Origin: Campylobacter concisus
GTDB lineage: Bacteria; Campylobacterota; Campylobacteria; Campylobacterales; Campylobacteraceae
Direction of reading: 5' to 3'
NCBI RefSeq assembly: GCF_001891085.1
Contig: NZ_JXUP01000008.1
Span: 81,991 to 145,990, forward strand
Length of the DNA: 64,000 nucleotides
This document shows, in pieces, positions 8,800 to 17,811 of this stretch. Position 1 is the first letter of the stretch. The number at the start of each line of letters is the position of its first letter. The notes beneath the pieces were generated by a model. It made no database searches. It saw nothing but the letters and a program-made list of their open reading frames with translations, and had not been told where the DNA came from. A program made the translations under genes and the position numbers.

Positions 8800-10879
8800 T
8801 TTTAATATCCTCTAAAAGTGAGCAAATTTCATCTTGTAAGGAGGTCTTTTGTCTAAGCTTTGAAATCGAGCTTTGATTTTGTAAATTTAGCTCATTAAGT
8901 TTTTCATTGAGCACTAAAAGCCTTTTATTTAAAGCCTCTTTTTGGCTCATCTCATAAGCCTTTACTCGCTCTTTTAGCAGCTTTTTTTCATGTTCTGCTA
9001 GTATCTCACAAAACTGCGATATGCTTTTATTGTTAAGTAAATTCTGTCTTAAACTTAAAAGCACCTCATCTGGCTCACTTTTGCTTAAAATTTTAGCTTC
9101 AAGCTCATCTAGAAGCTCGATAAAATCAAGCTCTACGCCCATTTGCTTTAAAAAGTCATTTATACTAAAAATTTTATTTTCACTCACCTTAAAGCCATCA
9201 AAACTTAAAGCGATATTTTGCTCGCATGACTTTGTTTGCACTAAAGTTTCATTTCTGGCCTCTCTCATAAGTGCTGCAACTCCGTCATGAAGTGTAGTTT
9301 TTGCTATTTGTGTAAGACGTTTTAGGTTTAAATTTTCTCTTTTATTTTTGCAGTAAGCGATCTCACTCTTAATCTTTTCGTTTAGATTTTGAAGTAATGC
9401 TTCAAGTCCCATTTTATAGATATCTTTTGCATTTTTATCATCTAGTTTTTTTAGCTCGCTTTCTAAAAGCCTTTCAAGTTTTGTGAAATTTTCATTAAGA
9501 GAATTTTTGATATTTGCTTGCTCGTTTTGCAAAGCTTCTAGCTCTAAAGTAAAGGCCTTAAGCTCTAAAATTTCAGCCTTTGTAGCTTCGAGTTTTGTTT
9601 TTAAAATATTTTGTAATTCTTTTTGATATGAGTTTAAAATGAGAGCTGATTTTTTAGAGTCTTTACCAAAAAGCACATCGTAAAGATACTCTTTAAACTC
9701 CGGCACACCACTATTTAAAGCGCCATCAAGATAAGCCTTTGCACTAAGCACAAAATAATCTATCTTTATATCATTTATTTGCTCGCCAATCGCCTTTTTT
9801 ACGTAGTTAAGCGTTTCATTAATATCCTTTGCGTTTAACTCATCAGTGTGAGTTAGCACGATAGCAACTCTTACGATATGCGAGTTTTCAAGGCATTTTT
9901 TCAAAAATAGTGCGTCTTTTTGCGTTGCACTTTGCGAAGCATTCATGAGATGTGCTAAAAGGTCGCACTCTTTCATAAAATTTGTAGTTATTTGCTCTCT
10001 TAAAACGATCGCATCATCTATGCCCGGAGTGTCTATAATGCAGACATTATCTCTTAAAAGCTCCAAGTCATCATAAAGCTCAACGCTTTTTACGAGATTT
10101 GCTGTTTTTGAGCTTGAAGATGTATAGTTTTTGATCTCATCTAGGCTGATCTCTACGCTACTAGCTGGTAAATTTTCGCTTGAAAGTCCAAGCTTTTCTA
10201 GCTCGTCTGGGCTATAAAAATTTACCTTTGCATGGCTATTTGATGCATGCTTTAAGATGGTTAAATTTATGGTCTCAGGCACATTTGAAGTGCCAAGGAC
10301 GGATTTGTTTAAAAGTGCATTTAAAAGGGTTGATTTGCCAGAGTTTATGATGCCGCTTACTGCGATGTTAAAAAGCGTTTCGTTTGATCTTTTTTTGGCG
10401 TTTTTTAAAGCTAGTAAAAATTCTTTATCTTCATCAAGCATACTTGCTTTTTCATTTATCTCGTTTAGAAAATCCAAGCTCTTGTGAAAATGATCTTTTG
10501 GCTTCGCATTAGAAATTTCTGCTTTATTTTGATTTGAGTTTTTGCTTATAAATTTTATTAAAAAATCAAATTTTTCATGGCTAATTATCTTTTCGTCACG
10601 TAGCTTTTGTAAGCGGGTTACGAGTTCATCACTTGAAATTTTTGCCTCATTTAGTGCTTTTAGCGTAGCTAGCTGTGCACTTTGTATGCTAAAGATATCA
10701 AGTCCAACGCCTAGCTTTTTTAAGATAGTTCTAAACTCGGCAAGAGCCATAAACTCATCTAAATTTTTCTCATCACAAGATAAAAGAAGCGCCAGTAGAT
10801 CTGGGTAAAAAGGCACGCTTGCATCAGTATTAGCGTAAATTTTATTTAAATGCCAAGCGTGATTTAAAAACTCGTCCAT
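8792..10879 (-). CDS. Dynamin-like GTPase, first gene of a tandem pair
   Basis: A 695-residue dynamin family protein. It has an N-terminal helical region of about 165 residues before the GTPase domain. The P-loop GIINSGKST lies at 176-184, DTPGID follows, and the G4-type motif reads THTDE. The C-terminal half is heptad-rich coiled coil. The extra N-terminal region distinguishes it from its 610-residue partner and suggests that the two are not redundant. The ATG at 10879 has only a weak ribosome-binding site. The gene heads a two-gene operon. From the family, it is expected to bind GTP and remodel or tether membranes as a hetero-oligomer with the downstream product. Confidence 0.88.
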   Translation of the reverse strand: MDEFLNHAWHLNKIYANTDASVPFYPDLLALLLSCDEKNLDEFMALAEFRTILKKLGVGLDIFSIQSAQLATLKALNEAKISSDELVTRLQKLRDEKIISHEKFDFLIKFISKNSNQNKAEISNAKPKDHFHKSLDFLNEINEKASMLDEDKEFLLALKNAKKRSNETLFNIAVSGIINSGKSTLLNALLNKSVLGTSNVPETINLTILKHASNSHAKVNFYSPDELEKLGLSSENLPASSVEISLDEIKNYTSSSSKTANLVKSVELYDDLELLRDNVCIIDTPGIDDAIVLREQITTNFMKECDLLAHLMNASQSATQKDALFLKKCLENSHIVRVAIVLTHTDELNAKDINETLNYVKKAIGEQINDIKIDYFVLSAKAYLDGALNSGVPEFKEYLYDVLFGKDSKKSALILNSYQKELQNILKTKLEATKAEILELKAFTLELEALQNEQANIKNSLNENFTKLERLLESELKKLDDKNAKDIYKMGLEALLQNLNEKIKSEIAYCKNKRENLNLKRLTQIAKTTLHDGVAALMREARNETLVQTKSCEQNIALSFDGFKVSENKIFSINDFLKQMGVELDFIELLDELEAKILSKSEPDEVLLSLRQNLLNNKSISQFCEILAEHEKKLLKERVKAYEMSQKEALNKRLLVLNEKLNELNLQNQSSISKLRQKTSLQDEICSLLEDIKNV

Positions 10880-10976
10880 TAAAGATTCTTTTTTTGAAAT
10901 TTTTTAGATTTTATTACGTTTTTACTTACGAAGCTATCAAGATTTAGGCGCAAAATTTTATGTTTTTTTAAAAAGT

Positions 10977-11984
10977 TTAATTTAACTCAAGCTTTTTAAA
11001 GCTAACTCTTGGATTTATATTTAGCTCGCTATGGTTTACAAACTCTCCTTTTAGGTACTTCTCACGCCCAGCTCTTGCTATCATCAAGGCATTGTCAGAG
11101 CAAAACTCAAGTGGAGCTAGTAAAAGATCGCACTCGTTTTTTTGACAAAGCGTTTCAAGCCTTTTTCGTAAATTTAGATTTGCACTTGCGCCGCCAACTA
11201 CACCAAAACGCTTAAAATTTCTTAAACAAAAGACCTTTTCAAGCTTGTTTAAAATGTGCTCACAGGCAGTATTTTCAAATGCATAGCAGATGTCAGAAAT
11301 ATCTTTTGGAGTGATACTTTCTAGCTTTGAAATTTCGACTCTGACTTGGTTTTTAAGCCCTGAAAAACTATACTCAAGGCGCTTGTCGTGAAGAAGTGGA
11401 ATGGTAAAATGAAACCTCTCTTTGTCTTTACAAAGTAGGGCATTTTGCTGCACCACGACACCGCCTGGATAACCAAGACCAAGCATTTTAGCAACCTTGT
11501 CAAAGCTCTCACCAAAGCTATCATCGCCAGTGCTTGCAAGCTCCAAAATTTCATCATTTTCGCTTACTTCTAAGATCATCGTATGCCCGCCACTAACTAG
11601 CAGTACGCCAAGTGGAAAGGTAGCTTCGCGATCTAAAAATAGTGAGTAAATGTGGCCAACTAAATGATTTACGGCAATTAGCGGGATATTAAGAGCCACG
11701 CTTAGCGCTTTTGCCATGCTGACGCCGCCTATTAGGCTCACGCTAAGACCTGGCTCATTTGTCACAGCGATTGCTTTTATATCTTTAAAATTTGGCAAGA
11801 TATCCTCTAAAAGTGCTGGCAGTGCCTTTGTATGAAGCCTAGCTGCAAGCTCAGGAACAACGCCACCAAAGATAGCGTGCTCCTCTTCTTGAGAAATTTT
11901 TTTATAATAAATCTTCTCTAAAGTGCGTTCATCTATGAGTGCAACTGAGCTGTCATCACAGCTGCTTTCGATGCCAAGTATCAT
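10977..11984 (-). CDS. tsaD: tRNA N6-threonylcarbamoyladenosine synthase subunit TsaD
   Basis: TsaD (older name Gcp/YgjD) transfers threonylcarbamoyl to A37 of ANN-decoding tRNAs. The protein starts with the hallmark MILGIESSCDDSSVALID. The metal-binding HxxxH is H107 and H111 (NHLVGH). The ATP-binding ASKH-fold segments SGGHTMI, STGDDSFGE and GGASANLNLR are present. At 335 residues it has normal length. Its ATG overlaps the stop of pgp1 (ATGA). It is the last gene of the cdsA-dxr-uraA-pgp1-tsaD operon; pgp1 and tsaD are also adjacent in C. jejuni. Confidence 0.97.
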   Translation of the reverse strand: MILGIESSCDDSSVALIDERTLEKIYYKKISQEEEHAIFGGVVPELAARLHTKALPALLEDILPNFKDIKAIAVTNEPGLSVSLIGGVSMAKALSVALNIPLIAVNHLVGHIYSLFLDREATFPLGVLLVSGGHTMILEVSENDEILELASTGDDSFGESFDKVAKMLGLGYPGGVVVQQNALLCKDKERFHFTIPLLHDKRLEYSFSGLKNQVRVEISKLESITPKDISDICYAFENTACEHILNKLEKVFCLRNFKRFGVVGGASANLNLRKRLETLCQKNECDLLLAPLEFCSDNALMIARAGREKYLKGEFVNHSELNINPRVSFKKLELN

Positions 11985-13273
11985 TTAAACTCCGCTAAGA
12001 TCATGCCAGCAAATTTCTCTTTGCCATCTTCGTTTTTATAAAACTCGACTCTATAAATTTTGCCGTCTTTGTCGATGCTGTAGCTTTTATTTAGACTACT
12101 TTTAGCCACTTCTTGCTCACTCTCATCTATACTTTTTGTGCCATATCCTATGACATTTACGCGCACGTTTTTGAGTGATTTTATTTTAAAGCTCTTTTTC
12201 ACGCTAAATTTATCGCCACTTTTTAATGTAAGCTCGCTACCGTCACTTATTAGTGAAATTTCCTCAAGCGGTTTTGCAAACTCAAAATATTGTGGCTTTA
12301 ACCTAGTAACAAAGCGGTTGCCGTACTGCACTTTGAAGCTACCATTTTCTTTTATGACGGCTATTAACGGATTTGGTGAGCTATAGTTTAACTCGCCTTT
12401 TTTAAGTGGGACAAAATTTATTAAAGGCTTTAGATTTTTAAGACTTATCGCGTATGAATTTTCAAGCTCGAGTCTGATCTCTTTTTCGATCGCCTTTTTT
12501 ACGCTTTTAACATCAAGATTAAACGGCCTAGTAAAGCTAATGCCAGCCTTTTTCATATATTCTTCAATAGCGATTAGATGGTAATAAGTCCTTTGCTCAG
12601 CGTTTAAATTTTTACTAGCTTCGTTTGCAAAGGCTGATTTATTTTGCGTGATAGCATAGTAAGTTAGGCTTTTTAGCATCTCTTTGTCACCCATCGCAGT
12701 GTGCGTGTTTTTGATGTGATACTGGTGTTTTTGATCTATTAGATGCTTGTTTAGCACGTCTTTTACGCTTGAAGCAATGTTTTCAAGCTCTGGGTATTTT
12801 GAACTAGGAAGTGTGCTTTGATCAATGATGCAAGTATTGCCCCATTTATCTGGATTTTCGTCTTTGTTTATAAATTTATCTCTGTAATATCCGCTTCCAT
12901 CGTGCAAATTTAATATGAGCGTAACGTTTTTATCATTGATGACGTCTTTTATCTTCATCACTGAGTTATAGTCTGGATCGTTTTTATCGACATGGGCAAA
13001 TTTTCTATTCATATCGCCTTTTGTGCCACGACTTCGCTCGATTATGCTTGGGAAATTTAAATTTGGCACAACCCAAAGCGAGCCTTTTGTGATGTTATAG
13101 TCAGTTGCCACGATAGAGGCTGCCAAAAAGCCACCCGGCTCATCGCCTTGAATACCGCCGATTAACAACATCGTGTTCTCGCTTGGCTCACCTTTTTTGA
13201 TGAGCGCATAGTCTAAAGTATTGGCCAAACTAGCAGTGGCAAAGGTTAGTAAAAAAAGTAGAAATTTACGCAT
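11981..13273 (-). CDS. pgp1: Peptidoglycan DL-carboxypeptidase Pgp1/Csd4 (M99 family)
   Basis: Periplasmic zinc carboxypeptidase that trims muropeptide tripeptides to dipeptides and is needed for helical shape in Campylobacter and Helicobacter. Residues 1-17 form a signal peptide (MRKFLLFLLTFATASLA). The unusual zinc set of this family, Gln-Glu-His, is visible: GIQGDE gives Q42 and E45, and LNLHDGS gives H124. The 430-residue length with a C-terminal beta-rich domain matches the Csd4/Pgp1 type. It overlaps tsaD by four bases and touches the end of uraA (TAATG). Its place between isoprenoid/phospholipid genes and tsaD follows the C. jejuni order, apart from the inserted uraA. Confidence 0.93.
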   Translation of the reverse strand: MRKFLLFLLTFATASLANTLDYALIKKGEPSENTMLLIGGIQGDEPGGFLAASIVATDYNITKGSLWVVPNLNFPSIIERSRGTKGDMNRKFAHVDKNDPDYNSVMKIKDVINDKNVTLILNLHDGSGYYRDKFINKDENPDKWGNTCIIDQSTLPSSKYPELENIASSVKDVLNKHLIDQKHQYHIKNTHTAMGDKEMLKSLTYYAITQNKSAFANEASKNLNAEQRTYYHLIAIEEYMKKAGISFTRPFNLDVKSVKKAIEKEIRLELENSYAISLKNLKPLINFVPLKKGELNYSSPNPLIAVIKENGSFKVQYGNRFVTRLKPQYFEFAKPLEEISLISDGSELTLKSGDKFSVKKSFKIKSLKNVRVNVIGYGTKSIDESEQEVAKSSLNKSYSIDKDGKIYRVEFYKNEDGKEKFAGMILAEFK

Positions 13274-14508
13274 TAATATCCTTCGTAATGCTTTGTTTTT
13301 GGTAAAAGCAAATTTAAAACTATGCCAGTAACCGCGCCAAGCCCTATACCTGAAAATTTAACTGCTCCAAGGTCAAGCACCATGCCGCCGATGGCAAAGA
13401 TAAAGATGAGGGCTACGATTATCATATTTCTAGGGTCTGCAAGGTCAACTTTATTTTTTATAAGTGTCTCCATGCCAACGCTTGCAATGATGCCAAAAAG
13501 TAGCAGCATAATACCGCCGATGACCGGGGCTGGGATAGTTGAGAGCACCGCTCCTAGCTTGCCAACGAAGGCTAGCACGATGGCAGTGATCGCCGCAAAG
13601 GTCATGATCGCTGGATTATAAGCTTTTGTAAGGCTAACTGCGCCTGTGACCTCTGAGTATGTAGTGTTTGGCGGGCCACCAAAAAAGGCAGCAAGCGAAG
13701 TAGCAAGTCCATCTCCAAGGAGCGTATTTTTAAGCCCTGGATTTTTTAGAAAATCCTCTTTTGTGACGTTTGAGATAGCAAGCATATCGCCGATGTGCTC
13801 GATCGCTGGGGCGATGGCGATAGGTATCATATAAATGATTGCTTCAAACTCAAATTTTGGTGTAGTGAAATTTGGCATTCTAAACCAAGGTGCATTAAAG
13901 ATAGGGGTAAAATCAACCATGCCAAAGCAGTAAGCTACGATGTATCCGGTGATAATACCAAGCAAAATAGGTATAAGCCTAAACATGCCACGTCCAAGCA
14001 TCATCACTAAAATAGTAGCCACTAGCGAAATGCCAGCGACGATCATTGCTTCATTTTGAGTATAAATTTCAGTGGCTGATGTTGCCATTTTGACGGCATT
14101 TGGAGCAAGGATTAGGCCTATTGTCATGATGACCGGCCCAACGACAACTGGAGGCAAAATTTTATGCAAAATTTTCTCTCCGCCAAATCGGACCACAAGA
14201 CTTAAAGCAACATAGAAAAATCCAGCAAATATAACGCCTCCCATCGTCACGGCTATGCCCCATTTTTCGATACCGTACTGAAGCGGCGCGATAAAAGCAA
14301 AGGAGCTTGCTAAAAAAATAGGCGGAACATTTTTTCTAGTAATTAGCTGAAAAAGTAGCGTGCCAAGACCGGCTGTAAAGAGAGCTACATTTGCATCTAG
14401 CCCCGTAAGTATCGGCACTAATACAAGTGCACCAAAGGCGACAAATAAAAACTGAACGCCGATTAAGCTTTGCTTGGGATCAAATTTATAACCCTCATAC
14501 CTTTGCAT
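13273..14508 (-). CDS. uraA: Uracil permease (NCS2 family, UraA-like)
   Basis: A 411-residue inner-membrane nucleobase:proton symporter of the NCS2 family. The N-terminal segment FGALVLVPILTGLDANVALF is very like UraA, and the substrate-site motifs SFAFIAP and the GLATSLAAFFGGPPNTTYSE segment are present. About 14 hydrophobic segments can be counted. The start overlaps the end of dxr by 14 bases and has an AAAAAGGA site. In C. jejuni, as I recall, no permease gene lies between dxr and pgp1, so this gene was inserted into, or has been lost from, an otherwise conserved operon. Confidence 0.92.
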   Translation of the reverse strand: MQRYEGYKFDPKQSLIGVQFLFVAFGALVLVPILTGLDANVALFTAGLGTLLFQLITRKNVPPIFLASSFAFIAPLQYGIEKWGIAVTMGGVIFAGFFYVALSLVVRFGGEKILHKILPPVVVGPVIMTIGLILAPNAVKMATSATEIYTQNEAMIVAGISLVATILVMMLGRGMFRLIPILLGIITGYIVAYCFGMVDFTPIFNAPWFRMPNFTTPKFEFEAIIYMIPIAIAPAIEHIGDMLAISNVTKEDFLKNPGLKNTLLGDGLATSLAAFFGGPPNTTYSEVTGAVSLTKAYNPAIMTFAAITAIVLAFVGKLGAVLSTIPAPVIGGIMLLLFGIIASVGMETLIKNKVDLADPRNMIIVALIFIFAIGGMVLDLGAVKFSGIGLGAVTGIVLNLLLPKTKHYEGY

Positions 14509-15592
14509 TTAACATCCTTTTTGCGTAATTTCTAACTTCTTTATCAGCTTCAAAAATTTCATCAATATTTGAAATTTTAATATTTCTAAAATTTTTAACA
14601 GAGCTTAAAACGAGCCTTGAGATATCCAAAAACGAACATTTTTTCTCTAAAAAGCTAAATACTCCAACCTCATTTGCAGCATTTATCACTACACCTAGAT
14701 CAGGGTTTGCTAGGACCTCATCTTTTAGCGAAAAAATGGGATATTTTTTAAGGCTGATTTTATGAAATTTTATATTTTTTAGATCAAGTACATTTGCGTG
14801 TGAGACAATATTTTCATTGATATTTTCAAACATAGCATGAGCGATAGCTAGCTTCATATCAGGTCGCGAGAGGTGCATCGTGCTTGAGCCGTCTATAAAT
14901 TCAACTACGGCATGTATCGCAGAGGTTGACTCTATCACAGCCTCGATCTCCTTAATGCCATAAAGCCAGTAAGCTTCCATCACCTCAAAAAGCTTATTTG
15001 TCATCGTCGCACTATCAATCGTAATCTTTGCGCCCATATCCCAGTTTGGATGCTTTAGTGCATCGCTTGGTGAGGCGTCTTTTAGAAATTTGATCGGCTT
15101 TTTATAAAATGCACCGCCACTTGCTGTGATGATGAGTTTTTTTGGTGCAGTTTTATTTTCAAGTAGAAATTTAAGTCCAAAATGTTCGCTGTCTATTGGT
15201 AAAATTTCTCTAGTTTTTAGAAATTTGCCGCCAACAACAAGGCTCTCTTTGTTTGCAAGTGCAAGCCTTTTGCCAAGAGTTTGCGTCTTTAAACTAGGAG
15301 CAAGGCCAGCAAAGCCAACAAGGGCGTTTATTATCTTTTTTGAGCTTGAAATTTCTAGCATTTGCAGCAGTCCAGCCTCACTAAAAAAGATATTTTTATC
15401 TTCTATGTTTTTTACATTTTTAGCTAGCTTTTCATCGCCTACGCAGACAAATTTTGGTTTAAATTTTAAAATTTGCTCATTTAGTAAATCTACATTTTTA
15501 GCGCAGCTTAACGCCTCAACCTCTACGCCAAATTTTTCGCAAAGATTAAGGGCGTTTTTGCCGATTGAACCAGTTGAGCCAAGTATTACCAC
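14495..15592 (-). CDS. dxr: 1-deoxy-D-xylulose 5-phosphate reductoisomerase
   Basis: Dxr (IspC) makes 2-C-methyl-D-erythritol 4-phosphate, the committed step of the MEP isoprenoid pathway. The NADPH site GSTGSIG is at the N-terminus. Substrate and metal-site segments SEHFG, SGGAFY and NKLFEVMEAYWLYG are seen in order. I chose the GTG at 15592, which gives MVILGSTGSIG and overlaps the cdsA stop (GTGGTAA). A longer reading from a TTG four codons upstream adds nothing conserved. The length of 365 residues is slightly short for the family, as usual in Epsilonproteobacteria. Confidence 0.95.
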   Translation of the reverse strand: MVILGSTGSIGKNALNLCEKFGVEVEALSCAKNVDLLNEQILKFKPKFVCVGDEKLAKNVKNIEDKNIFFSEAGLLQMLEISSSKKIINALVGFAGLAPSLKTQTLGKRLALANKESLVVGGKFLKTREILPIDSEHFGLKFLLENKTAPKKLIITASGGAFYKKPIKFLKDASPSDALKHPNWDMGAKITIDSATMTNKLFEVMEAYWLYGIKEIEAVIESTSAIHAVVEFIDGSSTMHLSRPDMKLAIAHAMFENINENIVSHANVLDLKNIKFHKISLKKYPIFSLKDEVLANPDLGVVINAANEVGVFSFLEKKCSFLDISRLVLSSVKNFRNIKISNIDEIFEADKEVRNYAKRMLNAKV

Positions 15593-16317
15593 GAGAGCGA
15601 CCAAAGTAGGGCAACTACACCAAATAAATAGCCATCTATCCTATCAAGCATGCCGCCGTGTCCTGGGAAGAGCGAACCACTATCTTTGACGCCGCAAAGT
15701 CTTTTTAGGTAACTCTCAAACAAATCTCCCCAAACCGCAAACACGCAGACTAAAAAGCTTGAAAATAAAATTTGGAAAAATCCTTCAGTTATAAAATTTC
15801 CAACAATGCAGCCAATCACAGTGCCTATTGCTACGCCGCCTGCTGCACCTTCGATTGTTTTATTTGGTGAGCTTGGGCTAAATGGATGTTTGCCAAACAT
15901 TTTACCAACAAAAAATGCACCACTATCGCTTGCAACTACGCTTAAAATAAGCCATACGAGATAGCCTACGCCATACTCTGAGTAAAGCATCCATATCATA
16001 AAGATCGGCGTGGTTGGATATACAAAAGGTGCGACTAGCTTTAAATTTTCACTTTTTATGTGAGCTAGGATCGAAGCAACTAGCATGATAGCAAGGATCG
16101 CTATGAATATTGGATTTGTAAAATATGTAAGCACGTAAAAAGCAAGTGCGGCAAAAACTAGCTGTTTGTGATCGATATTATAAAGCTTGAGCGACTCATT
16201 AAATGCAAAATAAAGCACAGCGCCGAGCAAGATAAAATTTAAAATATAATTATCAATAAAAAAAACTACTAAAATAGCAACAAACATCAAAACGCCAGTG
16301 ATTATGCGAGATTGCAT
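15586..16317 (-). CDS. cdsA: Phosphatidate cytidylyltransferase
   Basis: CdsA makes CDP-diacylglycerol from phosphatidate and CTP in the inner membrane. The 243-residue protein has several hydrophobic helices, and near the C-terminus it has the family signature, here SLFPGHGGMLDRIDGYLF, with its acidic residues. GDLFESYLKRLCGVKDSG precedes it. AAGGAG lies six bases upstream of the ATG. It is the first gene of the five-gene operon, and a TATAAT box 32 bases upstream marks the promoter. The adjacency of dxr and cdsA is common in bacteria. Confidence 0.95.
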   Translation of the reverse strand: MQSRIITGVLMFVAILVVFFIDNYILNFILLGAVLYFAFNESLKLYNIDHKQLVFAALAFYVLTYFTNPIFIAILAIMLVASILAHIKSENLKLVAPFVYPTTPIFMIWMLYSEYGVGYLVWLILSVVASDSGAFFVGKMFGKHPFSPSSPNKTIEGAAGGVAIGTVIGCIVGNFITEGFFQILFSSFLVCVFAVWGDLFESYLKRLCGVKDSGSLFPGHGGMLDRIDGYLFGVVALLWSLSW

Positions 16318-16348
16318 ATCCTCTCCTTAAAATCGTTATTTCGCTGTA

Positions 16349-16354
16349 ATTATA
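16349..16354 (-). promoter_or_regulatory. -10 box of the cdsA-dxr-uraA-pgp1-tsaD operon
   Basis: The minus strand reads GTTATAATTACAG, with TATAAT about 32 bases before the cdsA ATG and AAGGAGAGGAT in between. No -35 is evident, as usual in Campylobacter. Confidence 0.65.
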
Positions 16355-16549
16355 ACACTTAAATTTTAGACGGCGTTTATAAGAGTAAAATTTGGTTTAA
16401 AAAGCATTTTAAGCTGGTAAATTTAGACTATTTTGGCGTTAGTAAAGATTTAAATTTGCTTTTTAAGCACACAAATAAAGCAAGACCAAAATGATCCCAA
16501 GCAGCAACTTGCAATAAATATACGCAGTAGTGCTTTATGGCTTAAAATT

Positions 16550-17449
16550 TTAAAAATTATTTTCCTCAAAAAAGTCGGTATCGATTTTGCAAATTTCATA
16601 TATTTGGCTTGTTTGAACGCCGACTTTGTATTTTATCATTAGCTCCGCAAGCTTGTCGCCATCTATCAAAACCACGCTAAAATTTTGATTATCTTTAGCG
16701 AAATTTTCAGCTTCTTTGGTAAATTTTGCTGTAGTGATAAAGACACCTTTTTTAGTATTTTTATTTGAGATGGCGCCGATAAACTGCTGAATTTCTGGCC
16801 TACGGATATTACTGCCGTCTTTGTATCTTTTTGCTTGGATATAAATTTTAGAAAGCCCAAGCTCATCTTCGTCTATGATGCCATCTATCCCGCCATCTGG
16901 GCCTTTGTTCGTAAGATTTCCAGCTCCATAATTCATCTTTTCAAGTAGCTTTGTTACAAGGTATTCAAAAAATCTTGACTCTTTTTCTAAAATGCTAGAT
17001 AAAATTTCACTTTTTAGCTCTTCTTTTATCTTGCAAAGCGCTTCATCTATATTGTCATCTGGGGTGTTTTCCGTGGCTTCTTTTTTCTCTTGCCTTATCT
17101 CTTGTTTGTAAATTTCATCGTACCAAGTGAGAAATTTGCTCTTTTTATCCTTACTGCTTACTAACTCTTTGCCAAAATTTGTTATGGCAAATAGGCTTCT
17201 ACCAACTTTTTGAAGCAGCACTTTTTCTGGCCTTGATTTTACTTGAGCTGTTGTAGCCAGATAGGATAAAGCCCAGTCGGTACGATTTATATAAGTTGGA
17301 GTTCCTCTTTTTATTTTTTGCAAAAGATCTTCGTCTTTTAGCTTAAAATGCTCAATTATAAATTTAGAAATTTCAGCTCTATTTGCCTCTTTCTTTTGCG
17401 CGACAAATTCTAAAATAGGCAGCATCATATCTTTATAGCTTGGCAACAT
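16550..17449 (-). CDS. Mrr-family restriction endonuclease (type IV-like)
   Basis: A 299-residue protein with an N-terminal winged-helix Mrr_N region (about 1-90: SYKDMMLPILEFV, then GTPTYINRTDWALSYL) and a C-terminal PD-(D/E)xK nuclease domain. The catalytic set is visible: E162 in FFEYLVTKLLEKMNY, the Asp of GPDGGIDG at 183-190, and Q205-x-K207 in IYIQAKRYK. These domains predict cleavage of modified (often methylated) DNA. No methyltransferase is adjacent, in keeping with a stand-alone type IV enzyme. AAGGAT lies before the ATG. The 230 bases after its stop, up to cdsA, hold no convincing gene. Confidence 0.88.
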   Translation of the reverse strand: MLPSYKDMMLPILEFVAQKKEANRAEISKFIIEHFKLKDEDLLQKIKRGTPTYINRTDWALSYLATTAQVKSRPEKVLLQKVGRSLFAITNFGKELVSSKDKKSKFLTWYDEIYKQEIRQEKKEATENTPDDNIDEALCKIKEELKSEILSSILEKESRFFEYLVTKLLEKMNYGAGNLTNKGPDGGIDGIIDEDELGLSKIYIQAKRYKDGSNIRRPEIQQFIGAISNKNTKKGVFITTAKFTKEAENFAKDNQNFSVVLIDGDKLAELMIKYKVGVQTSQIYEICKIDTDFFEENNF

Positions 17450-17480
17450 TTTATATCCTTAAATGAAGCAAATTTTTGAA

Positions 17481-17486
17481 ATTATA
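17481..17486 (-). promoter_or_regulatory. -10 box of the mrr-like gene
   Basis: The minus strand reads TTTATATAATTTC, with TATAAT about 32 bases before the ATG at 17449. Confidence 0.55.
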
Positions 17487-17507
17487 TAAATTTTTTGGCT
17501 TAAAAGC

Positions 17508-17513
17508 TATAAT
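17508..17513 (+). promoter_or_regulatory. -10 box abutting a start codon (possible leaderless transcript)
   Basis: TATAAT ends six bases before the ATG at 17520. A start site seven or so bases downstream of the box would fall at the A of the ATG. No ribosome-binding site is visible. Confidence 0.45.
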
Positions 17514-17519
17514 CAAAAC

Positions 17520-17771
17520 ATGAGATGTCTTGGCCTAACAAATTTTCTTTTAGAAAATATTAGCTTATTTGTAAACACCTTTACTACGATATTTGCGCTA
17601 ATTTTTTGTTTTGTTTCTGGTGTTGGAATCGTCTTTATATTTATCGCATTTCCACTTGGCTATATAATGGGCGCACTCTTATCAATCCCATTTTTGATAT
17701 TTTTATTTTTCTTATTTGTATCTATTGATATCTTTTTATGCCTTTTGGCATCTATTTGCAGTCTTTTTTAA
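17520..17771 (+). CDS. Small hydrophobic membrane protein, 83 aa
   Basis: I do not recognise this protein. It is almost entirely hydrophobic after residue 15, with two or three likely membrane helices (LFVNTFTTIFALIFCFVSG, IVFIFIAFPLGYIMGALL, and a C-terminal Phe/Leu-rich helix). A TATAAT box directly before the ATG and the absence of a Shine-Dalgarno site suggest a leaderless message, or that translation starts elsewhere. It stands alone between divergent mrr and the convergent frd operon. The clean open frame and the well-placed promoter favour a real gene. Confidence 0.5.
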   Translation: MRCLGLTNFLLENISLFVNTFTTIFALIFCFVSGVGIVFIFIAFPLGYIMGALLSIPFLIFLFFLFVSIDIFLCLLASICSLF

Positions 17772-17790
17772 CAAATTTAGAAGTAAATTT

Positions 17791-17807
17791 GGGGCTTTTA
17801 CAGCCCC
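17791..17807. terminator. Hairpin between small membrane gene and frdB
   Basis: GGGGCT and AGCCCC form a 6-bp GC-rich stem with a five-base loop between two convergent genes. The T-run after it is short (CCCCTTT), so termination strength is uncertain. Confidence 0.55.
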
Positions 17808-17811
17808 TTTG

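Noticed and set aside
14495..15604. TTG start of dxr at 15604
   Set aside because: GTG at 15592 gives the conserved MVILGSTGSIG start and overlaps the cdsA stop; the TTG adds four non-conserved residues.
16380..16549. Small minus-strand hydrophobic ORF upstream of cdsA
   Set aside because: No start codon with a ribosome-binding site, and it runs into the mrr gene end; not supported.
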